A stretch of DNA of 64,000 bases from Paracoccus benzoatiresistens (GTDB lineage Bacteria; Pseudomonadota; Alphaproteobacteria; Rhodobacterales; Rhodobacteraceae). A program made the translations under genes and the position numbers. Below the pieces are notes generated by a model, which saw nothing but the letters and a program-made list of their open reading frames with translations, did not search any database and was not told where the DNA came from. How positions within the stretch are numbered: position 1 is the first letter of the stretch; each line of letters opens with the position of its first letter. The DNA lies in the NCBI RefSeq assembly GCF_026913015.1, contig NZ_JAPTYD010000008.1:62001-126000 (forward strand), in the 5' to 3' direction. Of this stretch, positions 35,842-45,141 are shown in pieces.

Positions 35842-36536
35842 CACGTCCCCCGGATGCGGCGCGCGATCAGGCGCGACAGCCACTCCGACAGGAACAGCCC
35901 GGCCATGGCGATGACGACGGCGATGACAACCAGCCGGGCTGCCGCAGCCTCGCCCCCCGGCACCTGCAGGAAGGCATAGATGGCCGAGGGCAGGGTCTGC
36001 GTCTGGCCGGGGATGTTCGAGACAAATGTGATGGTTGCCCCGAATTCCCCAATCGCCTTGGCAAAGGCCAGGATGGCCCCCGCAAGGATGCCCGGCAGGA
36101 TCAGCGGCAGGGTCACGGTCAGGAAGACCCATGGACGCGGCGCCCCCAGGGTGGAGGCCGCCTGTTCCAGCTTCGGATCGACGGCCTCGATGGCCAGGCG
36201 GATGGCGCGGACCATCAGGGGAAACGCCATGATGGCGGCGGCAAGCGCCGCGCCCGTCCAGCGGAAGGCGAAGACGATGCCGATCTGGTCCAGCCATTGG
36301 CCGACCGTGCCGCGCCGCCCGAAGGTCAGCAGCAGCAGATAGCCCGTGACGACCGGCGGCAGCACCAGAGGCAGGTGCACCAGGCCGTTCAGCAGCCCAT
36401 GACCCGGAAAGCGCCACCGCGCCAGGGCGTAGGCCACGAGGATGCCCGCGGGCAGGCTGACCGCCACCGCCCACAGCGAAACCTTCAGCGACAGGCGGAC
36501 GGCCTGCCACGCCTCGGGGGTCAGCCAGTCGGTCAA
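35841..36536 (-). CDS. modB: Molybdate ABC transporter permease
   Basis: Inner-membrane channel of the molybdate importer, 231 residues with five to six helices. The cytoplasmic coupling helix carries the EAA-type loop (EAVDPKLEQAASTLGAPRPW), and AKAIGEFGATITFVSNIPG is typical of ModB. It starts 1 bp after the modA stop. Confidence 0.95.
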   Translation of the reverse strand: MTDWLTPEAWQAVRLSLKVSLWAVAVSLPAGILVAYALARWRFPGHGLLNGLVHLPLVLPPVVTGYLLLLTFGRRGTVGQWLDQIGIVFAFRWTGAALAAAIMAFPLMVRAIRLAIEAVDPKLEQAASTLGAPRPWVFLTVTLPLILPGILAGAILAFAKAIGEFGATITFVSNIPGQTQTLPSAIYAFLQVPGGEAAAARLVVIAVVIAMAGLFLSEWLSRLIARRIRGT

Positions 36537-36537
36537 G

Positions 36538-37287
36538 TCAGTCGGTCACCGTGAATCCATGCTTCTGGAAGATTGCATCGGCAGCGCCGCCCGACAAGGC
36601 GTCATAGAAGGCGCGGTCGGCGTCGTCCGCAGCCCCCCTCAGCAGGGCGGCCGGATAGGTGATCGTCGGATAGCTGTCGGCAGGAAATTCGCCCACGACG
36701 GTCACGTTGTCCTCGGCCGTGGCGTCGGTGGCATAGACGATGCCGTAGGGCGCTTCCCCGGTCGCGACCAGGGCCAGGGCCGCGCGCACGTTGTCGGATT
36801 GCGCCACGTCCGCCTGAACATTGTTCCACAGGCCAAGGTTTTCCAGCGCCGCCTTGCCGTATTGCCCGGCGGGAACGGAATCGACCAGCGCCATCGCCAG
36901 CTTGCCGCCGTCCAGCAGCCCGGCCAGATCCGTGTCGGTCCCGATCTGCACCGGCGCCGCATTTGCTCCATGGGCGATCAGCACCAGCCGGTTGCCCAGA
37001 ATGTCGCCGCGCGCCATGACCAGGCCGGCCTTCTCGACCTCGTCCACCCATTCGCTGTTGGCCGAGAGGAAAAGATCGGCGGGCGCGCCTTGGATGATCT
37101 GCTTGGCGAGCGCATTAGAGCCTGCATAGGAAATCGTCACGGTATCGCCGGTGTCCTTGGTGAACTGCGCCGCCACCTCGTCCAGCGCGTTCTTCAGGGA
37201 TGCGGCGGCGAAGACGCTGACATCCTCGGCCCAGGCGGGCAGGGCGGTCAGGGTCAGGGCGGCCGCGGCAAGCAGGGAAGGGCGCAT
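36538..37287 (-). CDS. modA: Molybdate ABC transporter substrate-binding protein
   Basis: Periplasmic molybdate/tungstate-binding protein, 249 residues. It has a Sec signal peptide (MRPSLLAAAALTLTALPAWA) and then the ModA fold: VFAAASLKNALDEV, SYAGSNALAKQIIQGAPADL and YGIVYATDA. The GAGG upstream of the ATG is a good ribosome binding site. It heads modABC, feeding the cofactor genes and formate dehydrogenase of this region. Confidence 0.95.
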   Translation of the reverse strand: MRPSLLAAAALTLTALPAWAEDVSVFAAASLKNALDEVAAQFTKDTGDTVTISYAGSNALAKQIIQGAPADLFLSANSEWVDEVEKAGLVMARGDILGNRLVLIAHGANAAPVQIGTDTDLAGLLDGGKLAMALVDSVPAGQYGKAALENLGLWNNVQADVAQSDNVRAALALVATGEAPYGIVYATDATAEDNVTVVGEFPADSYPTITYPAALLRGAADDADRAFYDALSGGAADAIFQKHGFTVTD

Positions 37288-37299
37288 CGGAACCTCGTT

Positions 37300-37368
37300 C
37301 GATATGTTCGGCAGAACCTATCGCGCCTGCCCACAGTGCGGCAAGCGATATCTCCACAAGGACATATC
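37300..37368 (-). promoter_or_regulatory. Two inverted repeats before modA (candidate ModE-type operators)
   Basis: A proximal dyad at 37300-37323 has arms CGATA and GTTC matched by GAAC and TATCG around GGCA, with one mismatched pair. A distal dyad at 37347-37368 has GATAT and TCC matched by GGA and ATATC around ACAA, also with one mismatch. A weak minus-strand promoter (TTGCCG about 17 bp from GATAGG) would place the -10 inside the proximal dyad. Molybdate uptake operons are commonly repressed by Mo-bound ModE; no modE gene is in the window. Confidence 0.45.
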
Positions 37369-37390
37369 CCCCTGTTCCTGCACTTTTGCA

Positions 37391-37419
37391 TTGAGTTACA
37401 GGCAAAAGCCGATTATACG
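37391..37419 (+). promoter_or_regulatory. Candidate rpsA promoter
   Basis: TTGAGT (37391-37396) and TATACG (37414-37419) are separated by 17 bp, each matching 4 of 6 consensus bases. This would give rpsA a leader of about 150 nt. The same TATA block read on the minus strand is a perfect TATAAT (37412-37417) and could serve modA. Confidence 0.35.
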
Positions 37420-37574
37420 AGCGCCAGTCTTTGGGGCGAAATGGTCAGAACAGGCCGCATTGAAACGGGTCGGGCGTCAAGCCGCGACCCTTTGTCGTTC
37501 CCGAAAGGCGCCATAAAGACCGGCGGAGCCAACCGCATGGCCAGTGACATCGTTGTAAAGGAAACTGAATATAT

Positions 37575-39254
37575 ATGTGCGCTAAAGCGACCATGGAGGA
37601 ATTCGAAGCCCTCCTGAACGAAAGCTTCGACATCGACACGCCGGACGAAGGTTCGGTTGTCAAGGGCCGTGTCATCGCCATCGAGGCGGGTCAGGCCATC
37701 ATCGACGTCGGCTACAAGATGGAAGGCCGCGTCGATCTGAAGGAATTCGCAAATCCCGGCGAAGAGCCGAACCTGAAGGTCGGCGACGAGGTCGAGGTCT
37801 ATCTGGACCGCGTGGAAAACGCCCGCGGCGAAGCCTCGATTAGCCGCGAGAAGGCTCGCCGCGAGGAAGCCTGGGACCGCCTGGAAAAAGCCTATGCCGA
37901 TGAAGAGCGCGTCGAAGGCGCCATCTTCGGCCGCGTCAAGGGCGGCTTCACCGTCGACCTGGGCGGCGCCGTGGCCTTCCTGCCCGGTTCGCAGGTCGAT
38001 GTCCGCCCCGTGCGCGATGCCGGCCCGCTGATGGGTCTGAAGCAGCCGTTCCAGATCCTGAAGATGGACCGTCGCCGTGGCAACATCGTCGTGTCGCGCC
38101 GCGCCATCCTGGAAGAGAGCCGCGCCGAACAGCGCGCCGAGGTCATCGCCAACCTGACCGAAGGCCAGACCGTGAACGGTGTCGTCAAGAACATCACCGA
38201 ATACGGTGCCTTCGTCGATCTGGGCGGCGTTGACGGCCTGCTGCACGTCACCGACATGGCATGGCGCCGCGTCAACCACCCGTCCGAGATCCTGAACATC
38301 GGCGAGACCGTCAAGGTCCAGGTGATCAAGATCAACAAGGACAGCCACCGCATCAGCCTGGGCATGAAGCAGCTGCAGGCCGATCCGTGGGATACCGTGG
38401 GCGACAAGTTCCCGATCGGCTCGGTCCACCAGGGCCGCGTGACCAACATCACCGACTACGGCGCGTTCGTCGAGCTGGAAGCGGGTGTCGAAGGCCTGGT
38501 CCACGTGTCGGAAATGAGCTGGACCAAGAAGAACGTCCATCCGGGCAAGATCGTCTCGACCTCTCAGGAAGTCGAAGTGATGGTGCTGGAGATCGACGAG
38601 GCCAAGCGCCGCGTGTCGCTGGGTCTGAAGCAGACGCAGCGCAACCCGTGGGAAGTCTTCGCGGAAACCCATCCGTCGGGCACCGTCATCGAGGGCGAAG
38701 TCAAGAACATCACCGAATTCGGTCTGTTCGTCGGCCTCGAAGGCGACATCGACGGCATGGTCCACCTGTCGGACATCTCGTGGGATGCCCGCGGCGAGGA
38801 CGCGATCCAGGACTTCCGCAAGGGCGACGTGGTCAAGGCCGTCGTCCAGGACGTGGACGTCGAGAAGGAACGCATCAGCCTGTCGATCAAGGCCTTGGAA
38901 AACGAGCACATGGCCGAAGCCGTTGACGGCGTGAAGCGTGGCTCGGTCGTGACCGTCGAGGTCACCGCGATCGAGGATGGCGGGATCGAGGTGGAATACA
39001 ACGGCGTCAAGTCGTTCATCCGCCGTTCGGATCTGGCCCGCGACCGTCAGGACCAGCGCCCCGAGCGCTTCGGCGTCGGCGACAAGGTCGATGCGCGGGT
39101 CACCAACATCGACACCAAGACCCGTCGTCTGGGCCTGTCGATCAAGGCCCGCGAGATCGCCGAGGAAAAGGAAGCCATCGACCAGTACGGCAGCTCGGAT
39201 TCGGGCGCGTCGCTGGGCGACATCCTGGGCGCCGCGCTGAACCGCGGCAACTGA
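37575..39254 (+). CDS. rpsA: 30S ribosomal protein S1
   Basis: RNA-binding ribosomal protein that brings mRNA to the small subunit; 559 residues. It contains a series of S1 OB-fold repeats, seen as recurring VVKNITEYGAFVDLGGVDGL, VTNITDYGAFVELEAGVEGL and VKNITEFGLFVGLEGDIDGM. The MEEFEALLNESF start segment is typical of alphaproteobacteria. I kept the ATG at 37575; an ATG at 37593 is in frame. Codon choice is strongly biased, as expected for a highly expressed gene. A clear terminator follows. Confidence 0.97.
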   Translation: MCAKATMEEFEALLNESFDIDTPDEGSVVKGRVIAIEAGQAIIDVGYKMEGRVDLKEFANPGEEPNLKVGDEVEVYLDRVENARGEASISREKARREEAWDRLEKAYADEERVEGAIFGRVKGGFTVDLGGAVAFLPGSQVDVRPVRDAGPLMGLKQPFQILKMDRRRGNIVVSRRAILEESRAEQRAEVIANLTEGQTVNGVVKNITEYGAFVDLGGVDGLLHVTDMAWRRVNHPSEILNIGETVKVQVIKINKDSHRISLGMKQLQADPWDTVGDKFPIGSVHQGRVTNITDYGAFVELEAGVEGLVHVSEMSWTKKNVHPGKIVSTSQEVEVMVLEIDEAKRRVSLGLKQTQRNPWEVFAETHPSGTVIEGEVKNITEFGLFVGLEGDIDGMVHLSDISWDARGEDAIQDFRKGDVVKAVVQDVDVEKERISLSIKALENEHMAEAVDGVKRGSVVTVEVTAIEDGGIEVEYNGVKSFIRRSDLARDRQDQRPERFGVGDKVDARVTNIDTKTRRLGLSIKAREIAEEKEAIDQYGSSDSGASLGDILGAALNRGN

Positions 39255-39278
39255 TCCCGGTTTCAGCCATCCGACATG

Positions 39279-39312
39279 GCCCGTCCCTGCGGTTGCAGGG
39301 GCGGGCGTTTTC
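39279..39312 (+). terminator. Rho-independent terminator of rpsA
   Basis: A 12-bp stem (39279-39290 with 39295-39306, one G-U pair) encloses a GGTT loop and is followed by GTTTT. It lies 24 bp after the rpsA stop. Confidence 0.85.
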
Positions 39313-39463
39313 GTGCCGAAACGACGTCCCGGGGGCCTTCAGTTCTCTTGCGCGGCCGGGCCAAAACTGGCATCGCTATTGAAACTGGGCACCTTTTCCT
39401 GCGTTGCCTGTATCGCAAGTCCCGCGAACGACGTCTTGCAGCCGCTACACTACTGGGGGGATG

Positions 39464-39748
39464 ATGATCCGTTCCGAACTGATCCAGCTTATCGCTGACG
39501 AAAACCCGCATCTGTTCCGGCGTGACGTCGAAAGGATCGTGAACACGGTCTTCGAGGAGATCATCGACGCCATGGCTCGGGGGGACCGGGTCGAGTTGCG
39601 CGGCTTTGGCGCCTTCTCGGTCAAGAAGCGCGACGCCAGGACGGGACGAAACCCCCGGACAGGCGAGGCCGTCGATGTGAACCAGAAATACGTGCCCTTC
39701 TTCAAGACCGGAAAATTGCTGCGCGATCGGTTGAACGGGGACGCCTGA
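39464..39748 (+). CDS. ihfB: Integration host factor subunit beta
   Basis: DNA-bending nucleoid protein that pairs with IhfA. From the ATG at 39464 the product is 94 residues, the usual IhfB length, starting [15 protein letters not shown]. The beta-arm signature [20 protein letters not shown] with the intercalating-proline region is intact. The GGGGGGATG before the start provides the ribosome binding site; an ATG one codon earlier is also possible. It lies between rpsA and lapA, as in other Rhodobacterales. Confidence 0.95.
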   Translation: MIRSELIQLIADENPHLFRRDVERIVNTVFEEIIDAMARGDRVELRGFGAFSVKKRDARTGRNPRTGEAVDVNQKYVPFFKTGKLLRDRLNGDA

Positions 39749-39808
39749 CGGCGCTAAACCGCCGCAGGAAACCCGGCCGCGGTTTGCGGCCGCAAGCAAG
39801 GACTGTCG

Positions 39809-40231
39809 ATGCGCTTTCTTCGTCTGATCTTCATCGTGGCTTTGGCAATCATCCTGATCGCGGTTGCCCTGGCCAACCGCGACATCGTTACGCTGTCCGC
39901 CTTCCCGGCGAATTTCGGCCAATACCTGGGCGGGCGCTGGTCGGTTGACCTTCCCCTGTTCCTGGTGATCTTCCTGGCCTTCGCGCTTGGGATGCTGGCC
40001 GGACTGGTGTGGGAATGGCTGCGTGAATCGCATATCCGGCGCGAACTGCGCGCCAAGGCCGCCCGTGCCGCCCGTCTGGAAAATGAGGTAGGCCACCTGC
40101 GCGAACGTCACGCCTCCCCGAAGGATGAGGTTCTGGCGATCCTCGATCGCCCGAAGCCTGCCGCGGCGCCCGCCACCCCCGTCGCCTCGGCCGAGCCCGC
40201 GTCCGGCACGACGCTGCCCGCCAACCGCTGA
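39809..40231 (+). CDS. LapA-domain (DUF1049) membrane protein
   Basis: A 140-residue inner-membrane protein with two helices (about 5-24 and 48-70) joined by a short loop, the LapA/DUF1049 plan. After the second helix comes a basic, coiled-coil-like stretch ([24 protein letters not shown]) and a Pro/Ala-rich tail. E. coli LapA takes part in lipopolysaccharide assembly control with LapB; no lapB is here. It ends 2 bp before trpF. Confidence 0.85.
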   Translation: MRFLRLIFIVALAIILIAVALANRDIVTLSAFPANFGQYLGGRWSVDLPLFLVIFLAFALGMLAGLVWEWLRESHIRRELRAKAARAARLENEVGHLRERHASPKDEVLAILDRPKPAAAPATPVASAEPASGTTLPANR

Positions 40232-40233
40232 CG

Positions 40234-40866
40234 ATGGCTCAGGTCAAGATCTGCGGGCTGCGCAGGCCGGAACATATCGTCGCTGCGGCCGAGGCCGGGG
40301 CGCGTTATGTCGGCCTTGTCTTTTTCCCGAAATCGCCGCGCGCTGTCTCTGTCGATGAGGCGGCGGAGTTGGCGGCACATGTGCCGGTCGGCGTGGCCCG
40401 CGTCGGCCTGTTCGTCGATCCCGATGACGCCATGCTGGAGGAAACTCTGGCAAAGGTGCCGCTGGACATCATCCAGCTTCATGGGTCCGAGTCGCCTCAC
40501 CGGGTCGCCGCCGTCAAGGCCTTGACCGGCCTGCCGGTCATGAAGTCCGTGGGATTGTCGGGTCCTTCGGACCTGCCCGCCTTGACCGATTACGGGCTGG
40601 TGGCCGACATGCTGCTGGTCGATGCCAAGCCGCCCAAGGGCGCGGATCTTCCCGGCGGCAACGGCCTGTCCTTCGACTGGCGCCTGCTGGTCGGGCGCAA
40701 GTGGCTGCGCCCCTGGATGCTGGCGGGCGGGCTGACGGCGCAGAATGTGGCCGAGGCGATCCGCCTGACCGGTGCTCCGGCCGTCGATGTCTCGTCAGGA
40801 GTGGAATCCGAGCCCGGGTTGAAGGACGAGGGGCTGATCCGCGCATTTATCGCGGCCGCCGGATGA
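40234..40866 (+). CDS. trpF: Phosphoribosylanthranilate isomerase
   Basis: Third step of tryptophan synthesis: Amadori rearrangement of phosphoribosylanthranilate. The 210-residue barrel begins [13 protein letters not shown] with the catalytic Cys, has [14 protein letters not shown] and [10 protein letters not shown], the catalytic-Asp region [10 protein letters not shown], and the C-terminal phosphate loop [15 protein letters not shown]. It overlaps the GNAT gene by 4 bp. Confidence 0.95.
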   Translation: MAQVKICGLRRPEHIVAAAEAGARYVGLVFFPKSPRAVSVDEAAELAAHVPVGVARVGLFVDPDDAMLEETLAKVPLDIIQLHGSESPHRVAAVKALTGLPVMKSVGLSGPSDLPALTDYGLVADMLLVDAKPPKGADLPGGNGLSFDWRLLVGRKWLRPWMLAGGLTAQNVAEAIRLTGAPAVDVSSGVESEPGLKDEGLIRAFIAAAG

Positions 40867-41309
40867 TCGTCCGTTTCCGTCCCGCAGGTCGCGACGATGT
40901 TCCGGCCGTCGCCGCAATGCTGGCCGATGACATGCTGGGCCAGGACCGCGAGACTACGGACATGAGCGTCTATCTTGCAGCCTTCGACGCCATGCAGGCA
41001 CAGGGGAACAATCACCTGATCGTCGGCACGACGGACGATGACATCGTGGCCTGCTACCAGCTTCTCATCATTGCGGGGCTTTCCTCCTCTGCCGCCCTTC
41101 GTGCCCAGATCGAGGGCGTCAGGGTCGCATCGGACCGTCGAGGCATGGGGATCGGTGCGCAACTGATCGCGGATGCCGAACGGCGCGCGCGTGATGCAGG
41201 CTGCAGCCAGATGCAACTGACGACGAACAAGTCGCGGCTTGATGCGCAGCGCTTCTATGACCGGCTGGGCTTCACCCCCAGCCATATCGGCTATAAGAAA
41301 GCCCTCTAG
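40863..41309 (+). CDS. GNAT-family N-acetyltransferase
   Basis: A 148-residue acetyl-CoA-dependent acetyltransferase. The acetyl-CoA pyrophosphate loop is [11 protein letters not shown] (Q/RxxGxG/A type), and [16 protein letters not shown] is the typical C-terminal segment. The substrate is unknown. The ATG at 40863 overlaps the trpF stop (ATGA), and trpB follows 33 bp after its stop, so it sits inside a tryptophan operon. Confidence 0.87.
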   Translation: MIVRFRPAGRDDVPAVAAMLADDMLGQDRETTDMSVYLAAFDAMQAQGNNHLIVGTTDDDIVACYQLLIIAGLSSSAALRAQIEGVRVASDRRGMGIGAQLIADAERRARDAGCSQMQLTTNKSRLDAQRFYDRLGFTPSHIGYKKAL

Positions 41310-41342
41310 GCTTCCGAGAGTATTCCAGCGAAGGCGCGTCCC

Positions 41343-42569
41343 ATGGCAGATGATCTGGTGAACAGCTACAAGACCGGCCCCGACGAACAGGGGCGGTTCG
41401 GCATTTATGGCGGCCGCTTCGTCAGCGAGACGCTGATGCCGCTGGTGCTGGACCTGGAAGCCGAATACGAGCGCGCGAAGACGGACCCCGAGTTCTGGGC
41501 CGAGATGGACGACCTGTGGACGCATTACGTCGGCCGCCCGTCGCCCCTGTATTTCGCGGAGCGCCTGACCGAGTACCTGGGCGGCGCCAAGATCTACATG
41601 AAGCGCGACGAGCTGAACCACACCGGCGCGCACAAGATCAACAACGTGCTGGGGCAGATCCTGCTGGCCCGCCGCATGGGCAAGACGCGGATCATTGCCG
41701 AAACCGGTGCGGGCCAGCATGGCGTGGCGACCGCCACCGTCTGCGCGCGCTTTGGCCTGAAATGCATCGTCTACATGGGCGCCACCGATGTGGAACGCCA
41801 GGCGCCGAACGTTTTCCGGATGCGCCTTCTGGGGGCCGAGGTGGTGCCCGTCACCAGCGGCCGCGGCACGCTGAAGGACGCGATGAACGACGCCCTGCGC
41901 GATTGGGTGACCAATGTGCGCGACACCTTCTATTGCATCGGCACGGTCGCGGGCCCGCATCCCTATCCGGCGATGGTGCGCGATTTCCAGTCGATCATCG
42001 GGAAAGAGGTCAAGGAGCAGATCCTGCCCCGCGAGGGTCGTCTGCCCGATACAATCGTCGCGGCGATCGGCGGCGGGTCGAACGCCATGGGGCTGTTCCA
42101 TCCCTTCCTGGACGACAAGGAAGTCCGCATCATCGGAGTCGAGGCCGGCGGCAAGGGCGTGGACGACCGGATGCAGCATTGCGCAAGCCTCTCGGGCGGG
42201 CGCGCGGGCGTGCTGCACGGCAACCGCACCTATCTGTTGCAGGATGACGACGGGCAGATCCTGGAAGGCCATTCGATCAGCGCGGGCCTGGATTATCCGG
42301 GCATCGGGCCGGAGCATGCCTGGCTGAACGACACGGGCCGCGCCGAATATGTCAGCATCACCGATGACGAGGCTTTGGCCGCCTTCCAGCTCTGCTGCGC
42401 GCAGGAAGGCATCATTCCGGCGCTGGAACCCAGCCATGCCCTGGCCCATGTGATGAAGATCGCCCCCGATCTGCCGCGCGACCATATCATCGTGATGAAC
42501 ATGTGCGGACGCGGCGACAAGGACATCTTCACCGTTGCCAAGCACCTGGGCGCCGATATCAGGATCTGA
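41343..42569 (+). CDS. trpB: Tryptophan synthase beta chain
   Basis: PLP enzyme that condenses indole with serine; 408 residues. Lys98 in HTGAHKINN holds [17 protein letters not shown] for the phosphate, and the C-terminal [13 protein letters not shown] are present. It is the standard TrpB1 type that partners with TrpA. trpA is not adjacent; the following gene is convergent and 6 bp away. Confidence 0.97.
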   Translation: MADDLVNSYKTGPDEQGRFGIYGGRFVSETLMPLVLDLEAEYERAKTDPEFWAEMDDLWTHYVGRPSPLYFAERLTEYLGGAKIYMKRDELNHTGAHKINNVLGQILLARRMGKTRIIAETGAGQHGVATATVCARFGLKCIVYMGATDVERQAPNVFRMRLLGAEVVPVTSGRGTLKDAMNDALRDWVTNVRDTFYCIGTVAGPHPYPAMVRDFQSIIGKEVKEQILPREGRLPDTIVAAIGGGSNAMGLFHPFLDDKEVRIIGVEAGGKGVDDRMQHCASLSGGRAGVLHGNRTYLLQDDDGQILEGHSISAGLDYPGIGPEHAWLNDTGRAEYVSITDDEALAAFQLCCAQEGIIPALEPSHALAHVMKIAPDLPRDHIIVMNMCGRGDKDIFTVAKHLGADIRI

Positions 42570-42575
42570 GCGGCC

Positions 42576-43187
42576 TCAACGGCTTAGCGCCAGAACATTG
42601 AAACGGGATTCAAGATGGGGGTCGGGAAACATCACCCGGCCCCTGTTTTCGTCTATCATCTCGACCACCCCCAGTTCGGGCACCCTCTGCGGGTCCGAGC
42701 CAGCGGAAAAGGGCGGCAGGTCGGCATAAGGCGGCGGCGTATCGCCCGCGATGAAGCCTGTGCCCAGATAGACCAGCCGCTCGCCGTCTTGGTGGATCTG
42801 CCCCTTGGTCCGCTGCGAACCCGTCAGCTTCTCTAGGCTGCCGTCGCTGCCGATCCGGCAGCGGAACGGCTGATAGACGGTGATCGGCAGCAGCCGGCCC
42901 ATCTTGATGACCCGGCAGGACCAGTCGCCCGGCATCACCGCCCTGGCCCCTTCCGGCGGCAGCGGATCGCCTCGCAGGACACCGGCCAGCGTCGCCAGGT
43001 CGGCGGGATCGCCGCCCGAAAAGGCGTCCAGCAACGCCTCGCCCGCAGCGGCGTGGTATTCGGCAAGCCTGCGCCCATCGTCGGCATGGATCGGTGTGCC
43101 GTCCGCCAACTGCTGCGACAGGCCGGCGGTGGGAAGCAGGCAGGCAAGCGCGACAGCGGCAAGATCAGCCCTGCGCGTCGACGGCAT
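42576..43187 (-). CDS. DUF4893-family exported protein
   Basis: A 203-residue protein with a signal peptide (ADLAAVALACLLPTAGLS) and a mature domain containing GDWSCRVIKMGRLLPITVYQ and FRCRIGSDGSLEKLTGSQRT. Two cysteines (in WSCR and FRCR) may form a disulfide. Function of the family is unknown. The start lies 23 bp inside the DUF2237 gene, with GAGGG upstream, implying coupled translation. Confidence 0.82.
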   Translation of the reverse strand: MPSTRRADLAAVALACLLPTAGLSQQLADGTPIHADDGRRLAEYHAAAGEALLDAFSGGDPADLATLAGVLRGDPLPPEGARAVMPGDWSCRVIKMGRLLPITVYQPFRCRIGSDGSLEKLTGSQRTKGQIHQDGERLVYLGTGFIAGDTPPPYADLPPFSAGSDPQRVPELGVVEMIDENRGRVMFPDPHLESRFNVLALSR

Positions 43188-43539
43188 GAGCCCTCAGCAG
43201 TTCCAGGGGGATGATGTCCAGGGCGCGGACATGGGTCGCTTCCAGCACCACGCCGGGGGCGGCGAATTCCTGCGCCGCCTGCAGGAACCGTGCCGCGCAA
43301 AGGCACCAGCGGTCACCCGGCTTCAGGCCCTCGAAGCGGAACTCGGGCCGGGGCGTCGTCAGGTCGTTGCCCAGGTATTTCGACAGCGCGAGGAATTCCG
43401 CATCGACCACGACGCAGACGGTGTGGCTACCCGCGTCGCCTTGTCCGGTATCGCAGCAGCCGTTGCGATAGAACCCGGTCAGCGGCTTCATCGAGCACGG
43501 TTCGAGCCGGGTTCCCAGCACGTTCAGCGATGGTTCCAT
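43165..43539 (-). CDS. DUF2237-family protein
   Basis: A 124-residue protein with the family hallmarks TGFYRNGCCDTG, HTVCVVVDAEFLALSKYLGNDL and GDRWCLCAARF. Conserved cysteines (CC and CxC) suggest metal or redox chemistry, but no activity is established. The start at 43539 has GAGGACG upstream. It sits between pth and the DUF4893 gene on the same strand. Confidence 0.85.
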   Translation of the reverse strand: MEPSLNVLGTRLEPCSMKPLTGFYRNGCCDTGQGDAGSHTVCVVVDAEFLALSKYLGNDLTTPRPEFRFEGLKPGDRWCLCAARFLQAAQEFAAPGVVLEATHVRALDIIPLELLRAHAVDAQG

Positions 43540-43597
43540 GGCGCGTCCTCCCCTTGACAGGCTACAGCCATGCGGCGAGTCAGCCAAGCCCCCCAGA

Positions 43598-44302
43598 TCA
43601 TGTCTGGCGAAATCGCTCGCTCAGTTGCCGCAACTTGTCCGTGAGGCTGGCGGGTTCGACCGCTGGGGCCGGTGCCGGAGCAGGGATGGCAGGTGCCGGC
43701 TTTTCCGGCGCGGGCCGGGTGCCGCTATTCCGCGCGGGCTGCAGCCGCGCCGCCACCAGGTTCTGGAAGCGTGGACCGTCACCCTGGGCCAGGGCCGCTG
43801 CCCCGTCCGAGACGCCGCGCAGCAGATCGTCCAGCCAGCCCTGATCCGCCTTGGCGAAGTCCGACAGCACATGGCCCGCGACCCGCTCCTTGTCGCCCGG
43901 ATGGCCGACTCCCAGCCGGACGCGGCCATAATCGGCGCCGATATGCTGGTGGATGGACCGCAGGCCGTTATGGCCCGCATGGCCGCCACCCTGCTTGACG
44001 CGGCACTTGCCGGGGGCAAGGTCCAGTTCGTCATGCATCACGATCACCTCGGCGGGCGTCAGCTTCAGATAGCGCATCGCCTCGCCCACGGACTGGCCCG
44101 ACAGGTTCATGAAGGTCTGCGGCTTGAGCAGGGTGACGCGCATCGTCCCAAGCCGCCCTTCCGCGGCAAGCCCGTGGAAGCGCGCCTTCCACGGGGAAAA
44201 GCCGTGATCGGCGGCGATCCGGTCAACGGCCATGAAGCCGATGTTGTGACGGTTCGCCGCGTATTTTGCGCCGGGATTGCCCAGGCCGACGATCAGCTTC
44301 AC
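43598..44302 (-). CDS. pth: Peptidyl-tRNA hydrolase with Pro/Ala-rich C-terminal extension
   Basis: Releases tRNA from peptidyl-tRNA that drops off ribosomes. GLGNPGAKYAANRHNIGF includes the catalytic His19, and KPQTFMNLSGQSV and MHDELDLAPG are standard. The usual enzyme is about 190-195 residues; this one is 234, with an extra tail containing a PAP-repeat stretch and then LTDKLRQLSERFRQT, probably a short helix. It is divergent from clpP with a 153-bp spacer. Confidence 0.93.
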   Translation of the reverse strand: MKLIVGLGNPGAKYAANRHNIGFMAVDRIAADHGFSPWKARFHGLAAEGRLGTMRVTLLKPQTFMNLSGQSVGEAMRYLKLTPAEVIVMHDELDLAPGKCRVKQGGGHAGHNGLRSIHQHIGADYGRVRLGVGHPGDKERVAGHVLSDFAKADQGWLDDLLRGVSDGAAALAQGDGPRFQNLVAARLQPARNSGTRPAPEKPAPAIPAPAPAPAVEPASLTDKLRQLSERFRQT

Positions 44303-44455
44303 GCGTGCCTCCTGCTGCCCATTGGGGCGAAGTTCGTTCCATGCCTTGCGGCGGACCTTGCCCGTTACTAAGACTCTGTCAACCTTTCGCGGCTAACAGA
44401 TGGGACATGCGCCCTGGCGAATCGCGGGAACAGGGACACAAGGCAAGGACAGACG

Positions 44456-45088
44456 ATGACCGATCCGGCAGAATTCTACATGAACACCCTCGTTCCCATG
44501 GTGGTCGAACAGACCTCGCGCGGGGAACGGGCCTATGACATCTTCTCGCGGCTGCTCAAGGAACGGATCATCTTTGTCTCGGGACCCGTCCATGACGGCA
44601 TGTCCACGCTGATCTGCGCACAGTTGCTGTTCCTGGAAGCGGAAAATCCGAACAAGGACATCAGCATGTATATCAACAGCCCCGGCGGCGTCGTGACCTC
44701 GGGTCTGTCGATCTATGATACCATGCAATATATCCGTCCGCGCGTGTCGACGCTGGTCGTGGGGCAGGCGGCCTCGATGGGGTCGCTGCTGCTGGCGGCG
44801 GGCGAACCGGGGCTGCGCTATTCCTTGCCGAACAGCCGGGTGATGGTCCACCAGCCCTCGGGCGGGTTCCAGGGGCAGGCGACCGACATCCTGATCCACG
44901 CGCGCGAGACCGAAAAGCTGAAGCGCCGCCTGAACGAGATTTACGTGACCCATACCGGCCGCAGCCTGGCCGAGGTCGAGGAGGCGCTGGAGCGTGACCG
45001 CTTCATGTCGCCCGAGGAGGCGAAGGAATGGGGCCTGATAGACGAGGTTGTCGCCCCGCGCGGCAAGGCGGAACCCGAAAAGAAATAG
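44456..45088 (+). CDS. clpP: ATP-dependent Clp protease proteolytic subunit
   Basis: Barrel-forming serine protease, 210 residues. The catalytic Ser107 is in [12 protein letters not shown] and His132 in MVHQPSGG; the N-terminal axial loop region and the handle helix ([14 protein letters not shown]) are normal. It is followed by clpX after 153 bp holding hairpins and a possible promoter. With ClpX here and ClpS at 3.9 kb it covers much of the Clp system. Confidence 0.97.
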   Translation: MTDPAEFYMNTLVPMVVEQTSRGERAYDIFSRLLKERIIFVSGPVHDGMSTLICAQLLFLEAENPNKDISMYINSPGGVVTSGLSIYDTMQYIRPRVSTLVVGQAASMGSLLLAAGEPGLRYSLPNSRVMVHQPSGGFQGQATDILIHARETEKLKRRLNEIYVTHTGRSLAEVEEALERDRFMSPEEAKEWGLIDEVVAPRGKAEPEKK

Positions 45089-45100
45089 ACTTGTTGGGGA

Positions 45101-45129
45101 TTGTGACGGAAGCGCGTCAACCCTAACAT
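45101..45129 (+). promoter_or_regulatory. Candidate clpX promoter
   Basis: TTGTGA (45101-45106), a 17-bp spacer and TAACAT (45124-45129), each with 4 of 6 consensus matches, lie 13 bp after the clpP stop. It would allow clpX to be transcribed apart from clpP. Confidence 0.35.
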
Positions 45130-45141
45130 AAAGGACAGACC

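Noticed and set aside
35842..36510. N-terminal extension of modC over modB
   Set aside because: The real modC starts at 35841, with a TGATG junction and normal length; the extension is shadow sequence.
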